A DNA stretch of 64,000 nucleotides from Acinetobacter sp. WCHAc010034. GTDB taxonomy: Bacteria; Pseudomonadota; Gammaproteobacteria; Pseudomonadales; Moraxellaceae. Position numbers and translations under genes: made by a program. Shown here one piece after another: positions 60,417-64,000 of the stretch; position 1 is the first letter of the stretch, and every line of letters starts with the position of its first letter. The notes beneath the pieces are model-generated. The model was not told the origin of the DNA and did no database searches. It saw nothing but the letters and a program-made list of their open reading frames with translations. Location of the stretch: contig NZ_CP032279.1 in the NCBI RefSeq assembly GCF_001696615.3, positions 1,364,001-1,428,000 of the forward strand. Direction: 5' to 3'.

Positions 60417-61820
60417 ATGCAGATGAATTTAACCCGGCTGGCAGGCGCCCTAATCTTAGCCAGCGCACTGGCCGGCTGCGCAGCCGTTGTCAAATCGCCT
60501 TATCAGGCGCCGGCGCTGCAGATGCCGGCGGACTTTCAAAACAGCCAAGCGCTGAGCCGGCAGGTGCAGGCTGACGCTTATGCGGACCAGTGGTGGACGC
60601 TGTTTGGCGATGCGCAGCTGAACCAGCTGATTCAGCAGGCCTTTAATGCCAATTCAGACTTGGCTGTAGCCGGAATCAACTTGCAGACAGCCCGCCTAAA
60701 AGCAGGGCTAGCTCAGAATAAGCAGGGCCTGCGCGCCAGCTCCAGCGCTTCTGCCGGACATAATATAGACCTGCATTCTGGCGACGATGCATCGCGCGGC
60801 TTATCGCTCAGCGCCGGGGTCAGCTACGAGCTGGATTTATTCGGCAAACTGGCGCGCCAGACTGAAGCGGCCAAATGGGAAGCGCTCGCAAGCGAACAGG
60901 ATCTGCAGGCCACTGCGCAAAGCCTGGTGGGCACAGCGGCCAGCCTGTACTGGCAGCTGGGCTATTTAAATGAACGCAGCGCCATTGCGGCGCAGAATCT
61001 GGCCACGGCGCAAAAAACCTATGAACTGGTGCGCGCGCAATACCGCGCCGGCGCAGTCTCAGGCTTGGACCTTACGCAGGCGGAGCAGTCTGTGCAGAGC
61101 CAGAAGTCGGCATTAAGCCAGACCGCGCAGCTGCAAGTCCAAGCCCGCACTGCTCTTGCCACGCTGCTGAATCAGCCGGTGCAGCAGCTGAATATTGCCG
61201 AACCGCAGCGCCTGCCGCGCATTGCGCTGCCGGAGATTGCATCCGGCTTGCCGGCAGAACTGCTGTCGCGCCGCCCCGACCTGCAGGCCAGCGAGCTGCG
61301 CCTGCGCAAGGCGCTGGCGGCTAAAGATGCGGTCAAAGCCGGCTATTATCCATCCATCAGCTTGACCGGAAATCTGGGCGCGTCCAGCACCTCATTGAGC
61401 AGTCTGCTGCAGAACCCGGCGCTGACTCTAGGCACCAGCCTGAGCCTGCCTTTCCTGCAGTATAATGATATGAAGAAGGATTTGGCGGTCAGTGACCTGG
61501 AGTATGAAAAAGCCATTATTCAGCACCGTCAAACGCTGTACCAAGCCTTTGCCGATGTGGAAAACGCCCTGTCCAGCCGCACTGAGCTGAATAAGCAGGC
61601 GGCGCTGCAGGAGCGCAATCTGCAGCTGGCGGAAAAAACCGAACGCCTGACGGAAGTGCGCTACCGCAACGGCGCGGTGGCGCTGAAAAACCTGCTGGAT
61701 GCGCAGGAGACCACGCGCAATGCGCGCCTGACTTTGGCGCAGACCAAGCAAAGCCAGTACAATGCCTATGTCACCTTAATGCAGGCATTGGGCGGCAGCC
61801 CGGTGCGGCAGCTGCCTTAA
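60417..61820 (+). CDS. TolC-like outer membrane efflux lipoprotein (NodT family)
   Basis: 467 aa from ATG 60417 (AAGGA at 7 bases; adjacent ATGs at 60411 and 60423 are possible). Signal peptide with lipobox LAGC: a lipidated outer membrane factor. RND-type outer membrane channels of this family have two OEP domains, visible here as long Ala/Gln-rich helices (about 60-250 and 260-455) with YELDLFGKLARQTEAAKWEA, RPDLQASELRLRKALAAKDAVKAGYYPSISLTGNLG and VALKNLLDAQET. Only 4 bases after macB, so macAB comes with its own channel. Confidence 0.92.
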   Translation: MQMNLTRLAGALILASALAGCAAVVKSPYQAPALQMPADFQNSQALSRQVQADAYADQWWTLFGDAQLNQLIQQAFNANSDLAVAGINLQTARLKAGLAQNKQGLRASSSASAGHNIDLHSGDDASRGLSLSAGVSYELDLFGKLARQTEAAKWEALASEQDLQATAQSLVGTAASLYWQLGYLNERSAIAAQNLATAQKTYELVRAQYRAGAVSGLDLTQAEQSVQSQKSALSQTAQLQVQARTALATLLNQPVQQLNIAEPQRLPRIALPEIASGLPAELLSRRPDLQASELRLRKALAAKDAVKAGYYPSISLTGNLGASSTSLSSLLQNPALTLGTSLSLPFLQYNDMKKDLAVSDLEYEKAIIQHRQTLYQAFADVENALSSRTELNKQAALQERNLQLAEKTERLTEVRYRNGAVALKNLLDAQETTRNARLTLAQTKQSQYNAYVTLMQALGGSPVRQLP

Positions 61821-61867
61821 GAGTAACTGGCAGGAGTTGCCAACAGAAAAAAACCGAAGCTGAAGCA

Positions 61868-61909
61868 TTAATGCCAGTCAGTTAAGAAACTGACTGGCTT
61901 TTTCTTTTT
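61868..61909 (+). terminator. Terminator of the macAB-channel operon with TGCCAGTCAG repeat
   Basis: GCCAGTCAGTT (61873-61883), AAGA loop, AACTGACTGGC (61888-61898), then TTTTTCTTTT. The left arm lies in the 19-base sequence that recurs at 10121-10139. Confidence 0.88.
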
Positions 61910-61984
61910 AAATTCTAGAGCTACTCAAATAGATCTGTTTCATAAATCAATAAATGATCATTTATTGGCAGTAAAATTAATATT

Positions 61985-62090
61985 GAAATCTCCTTCTCTT
62001 GCGCCATACATGGCTCAGGGAGAAGGTTGGGATGAAGGGTTTTTTTTAATAAAATCCTCTCCCTAGCCCTCTCCTTGAAAAGGAGAGGGA
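61985..62090. repeat. REP-like palindromic repeats near the end of the window
   Basis: An imperfect unit CCTTCTC...GAGAAGG (about 61990-62026) and a clean one CCCTCTCCTT, GAA, AAGGAGAGGG (62067-62089), preceded by CCTCTCCCTAG. The minus strand of 62051-62089 is nearly the same as 7861-7893. Confidence 0.72.
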
Positions 62091-62211
62091 ATTTCCATTG
62101 TGAATTAAATGCTGTTTAAAAAACAATTGTATAGCTTGTATTTTTGGTAAAAGTCTTTTATTGCAAAACTCCTTAACTGATCAGCATTAAGCTGAAGCCT
62201 CAGTTTTTTGA

Positions 62212-64000
62212 TTAAAACTTTGATTCCTGATTGAAATACGCTTCAATGTTTTTCAGCAGTTCAGCGCAGCGCGCATGCCCCATGGCGCGGCCTTTTTCCA
62301 GCCATTCCTGAGCCGCAGCCAAATTGCGCTCAACGCCCTGCCCATACAGATGCATTTGGCCTAAATGGCTGTATGCATCGGCATCGGCCTGTGCAGCCGC
62401 CTGCCGGTAATATTCAAGCGCAAGCTCTAAGTCTGCTTCTACACCTAAGCCCTGCGCATGAATTTCACCCAGGCGGTTCAGGGCAGCGCCATTGCCCTGC
62501 TGGGCCGCCTGCTTTAAATAGTGCAGCGCCAAGGCTGAGCTCTGATGCAGGCTGTTTTCCTGAGCGTAAAACCGGCCTAATTCCGCCTGCGCTAAAGCAT
62601 GGCCGGCGTCTGCAGCTTGCTGCAGGCAGTTATGGGCTTGCGCTGGATCATGCAGTTCCGCAAAAAGCTGCCCTGCATGCAGCCGGTAGAGCATCCATAA
62701 GGCCTCTTTAGAGCCAAGTTCAGACGCCTGCTGCAAATAAGCTGCGGCCTTTGTCCGGTCCGGCACAGGATAAGACGGCAGGCAGTAAAACAGGCCAATC
62801 ACATAGTGCTGATCCGCACTGCTGCTGACCTCATAACGCCAGCCCTGCACAGCCGCCTGCCGGATCAGCGCCTCCGCCTTCCCGGCGTCCTGCGCCGTGC
62901 CGGTACCGTGCAGATAGCACAGCCCCAGCCCCATAAGGCTGATATGGCTTGGCCTGCATTGATGCGCATGCTGATACAGCGCAAAGGCTTTCTGCGGATT
63001 GTGAGCTACCAGATATTCCTCATAATACAGGGCCGCGAGCGCGCACAGCGCCTCAGGATTCTTTTCCTGCGCGGCTTCTGACCAGTAGCGGAAAGCCAAA
63101 GTTTCATTCTTGCCGGCATGCCAGCCGTGAAAATAGGCATCGCCCAGCTGCGCCTTCGCCTGAGGGCTTTTATGCTCTTTGGCCTGAATCATTAAGTCTG
63201 ACCAGACCCGCTGGCGCTGGCCGGCGTCATATTTCCCCATCAGCACCGCCTGCCGGTAAGCCGGCAGCTGGCGCTGATCCCCCAGTGCAATACAGGCTTT
63301 CATATGCTGCAAAGCGCGCATTTCATCGGGCGGCAGAAATAAGCCGAATTGCCAGCATTCGTAAAGCTGCTGATGGGCAGGCAAATGCCCCTGCTCCGCC
63401 GCCTGAAACAGCGCATGCAGGCCGGCGCTGATCTGCTGCGCTTCCCCCGGAGCTAAGTAATGCTGCGCCAGCTGATGCTGCGAGCTGGCATGGCCATTTT
63501 CCGCATTGCGCTGCAGCAGCGCCAAATGCTGTTCAGCCAGCCCATCGCCCTGATGCGACAAGGCGTTTATGCGGTATTGCGCATCCAGATGCCCTAATGC
63601 GGCCGCGCGGCGGTGCCAGTACAGCGCTTTTTCCACATCCTGAAGCGCATCTTCATAGAATAGGCCCAGCTGATACGCCGCATCGTCGCCGCCTGAGCGG
63701 AACGCCTTTTCAAGAAAGCTGACCGCATTCTGCTGATTTTTCTCGCGCCCCAGCCCATGCAGATGCATCAGCCCCATTTGCGTATAGGCCTGCGGCAGTT
63801 CATGCTGCTTAGCCAAGCCGTCATAAATTTGATAAGCCTGCTGATAATCCGGCTGGCTGGCGCCGCTTAAGCGCGCGGCATGCTGCAGCTGCGCATCAAT
63901 ATGGTCCAGCCATAAATCATGCTGCGCCGCGCCGGACTGATCGCGCTTTACCGGATCTGGACGCTTCCACATCCAGAATGCCAGCCCAGAAATCCCCAGT
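62212..64000 (-). CDS. SEL1-repeat protein, 5' end outside the window
   Basis: At least 595 aa; the frame stays open to position 64000. The codons before the first internal ATG (63972) read LGISGLAFWMWKRPDP, which looks like part of a membrane helix followed by a basic stop, so the real start probably lies beyond the window. The rest is a run of SEL1/TPR-like repeats of about 36 residues, with motifs such as AYTQMGLMHLHGLGREKNQQNAVSFLEKAF, AAYQLGLFYEDALQDVEKALYWHRRAAALGH and YSHLGQMHLYGQGVERNLAAAQEWLEKG. Such solenoids are protein-interaction scaffolds. Function unknown. Confidence 0.85.
   Translation of the reverse strand, partial: LGISGLAFWMWKRPDPVKRDQSGAAQHDLWLDHIDAQLQHAARLSGASQPDYQQAYQIYDGLAKQHELPQAYTQMGLMHLHGLGREKNQQNAVSFLEKAFRSGGDDAAYQLGLFYEDALQDVEKALYWHRRAAALGHLDAQYRINALSHQGDGLAEQHLALLQRNAENGHASSQHQLAQHYLAPGEAQQISAGLHALFQAAEQGHLPAHQQLYECWQFGLFLPPDEMRALQHMKACIALGDQRQLPAYRQAVLMGKYDAGQRQRVWSDLMIQAKEHKSPQAKAQLGDAYFHGWHAGKNETLAFRYWSEAAQEKNPEALCALAALYYEEYLVAHNPQKAFALYQHAHQCRPSHISLMGLGLCYLHGTGTAQDAGKAEALIRQAAVQGWRYEVSSSADQHYVIGLFYCLPSYPVPDRTKAAAYLQQASELGSKEALWMLYRLHAGQLFAELHDPAQAHNCLQQAADAGHALAQAELGRFYAQENSLHQSSALALHYLKQAAQQGNGAALNRLGEIHAQGLGVEADLELALEYYRQAAAQADADAYSHLGQMHLYGQGVERNLAAAQEWLEKGRAMGHARCAELLKNIEAYFNQESKF

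Larger units (their letters stand above)
61821..62211. other. Intergenic region after the efflux operon
   Basis: 391 bp. It holds the operon terminator with the TGCCAGTCAG repeat, then REP-like palindromes (61985-62090), and the 3' flank of the SEL1 gene. No gene is seen. Confidence 0.6.

Overview
The window reads as a chromosomal segment of an Acinetobacter species (Moraxellaceae, Gammaproteobacteria). The protein sequences (AccA, PheS/PheT, RapZ, RodZ, IlvC and others) have an Acinetobacter character from recalled family sequences, codon use is moderately GC-rich for the genus, and several genome habits of the group are present (palindromic intergenic repeats, small Ala/Ser/Glu-rich lipoprotein). 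The species cannot be fixed from the sequence alone. I see no rRNA, tRNA, CRISPR array, prophage or complete insertion sequence.

Layout. 1-5.4 kb: 5' part of accA, ppx, then trxA and rho on the other strand and a low-complexity lipoprotein. 5.1-19.6 kb: the classical translation cluster thrS-infC-rpmI-rplT-pheS-pheT-ihfA, all on the minus strand, but split by two blocks of unrelated genes. Block A, between pheS and rplT, holds a tail-anchored hypothetical, a 70-aa protein, a P-loop kinase, a ParB-like protein and a NADAR enzyme. Block B, between rpmI and infC, holds two tandem periplasmic TonB-C-domain proteins, a YqaA/DedA membrane protein, a small membrane protein, a glutathione S-transferase and a small heat-shock protein. 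20-29.3 kb: an acyl-CoA ligase, darP-HPr/NPr-rapZ, panC-panB, folK-pcnB, a ComEA-like protein with mazG, and an SDR. 29.5-38.8 kb: a small lipoprotein and the conserved rlmN-pilW-rodZ-ispG-hisS-yfgM-bamB-der run. 38.9-41.6 kb: ndk, iscX, a PAP2 phosphatase and a GT4 glycosyltransferase.

41.7-45.8 kb is a four-gene chaperone-usher pilus operon (subunit, chaperone, usher, small terminal subunit), preceded by about 1 kb without a convincing gene. 46.8-51.4 kb carries a secreted hypothetical protein and ilvI-ilvH-ilvC for branched-chain amino acids, with a duplicated scrap of the ilvC 3' end downstream. 52.1-56.9 kb: a DUF4124 protein, leuS, lptE and holA. 57.1-61.8 kb: a macA-macB-outer membrane factor tripartite efflux operon. 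The window ends inside a large SEL1-repeat protein whose N-terminus lies outside.

Most genes are core housekeeping. The least ordinary features are the two blocks splitting the translation cluster, the paired double-TonB_C proteins, the minimal pilus operon, the ilvC tail duplication, an unlisted short open frame upstream of ilvI, and two families of short palindromic repeats. I found no clear evidence of a wholly new multi-gene system.
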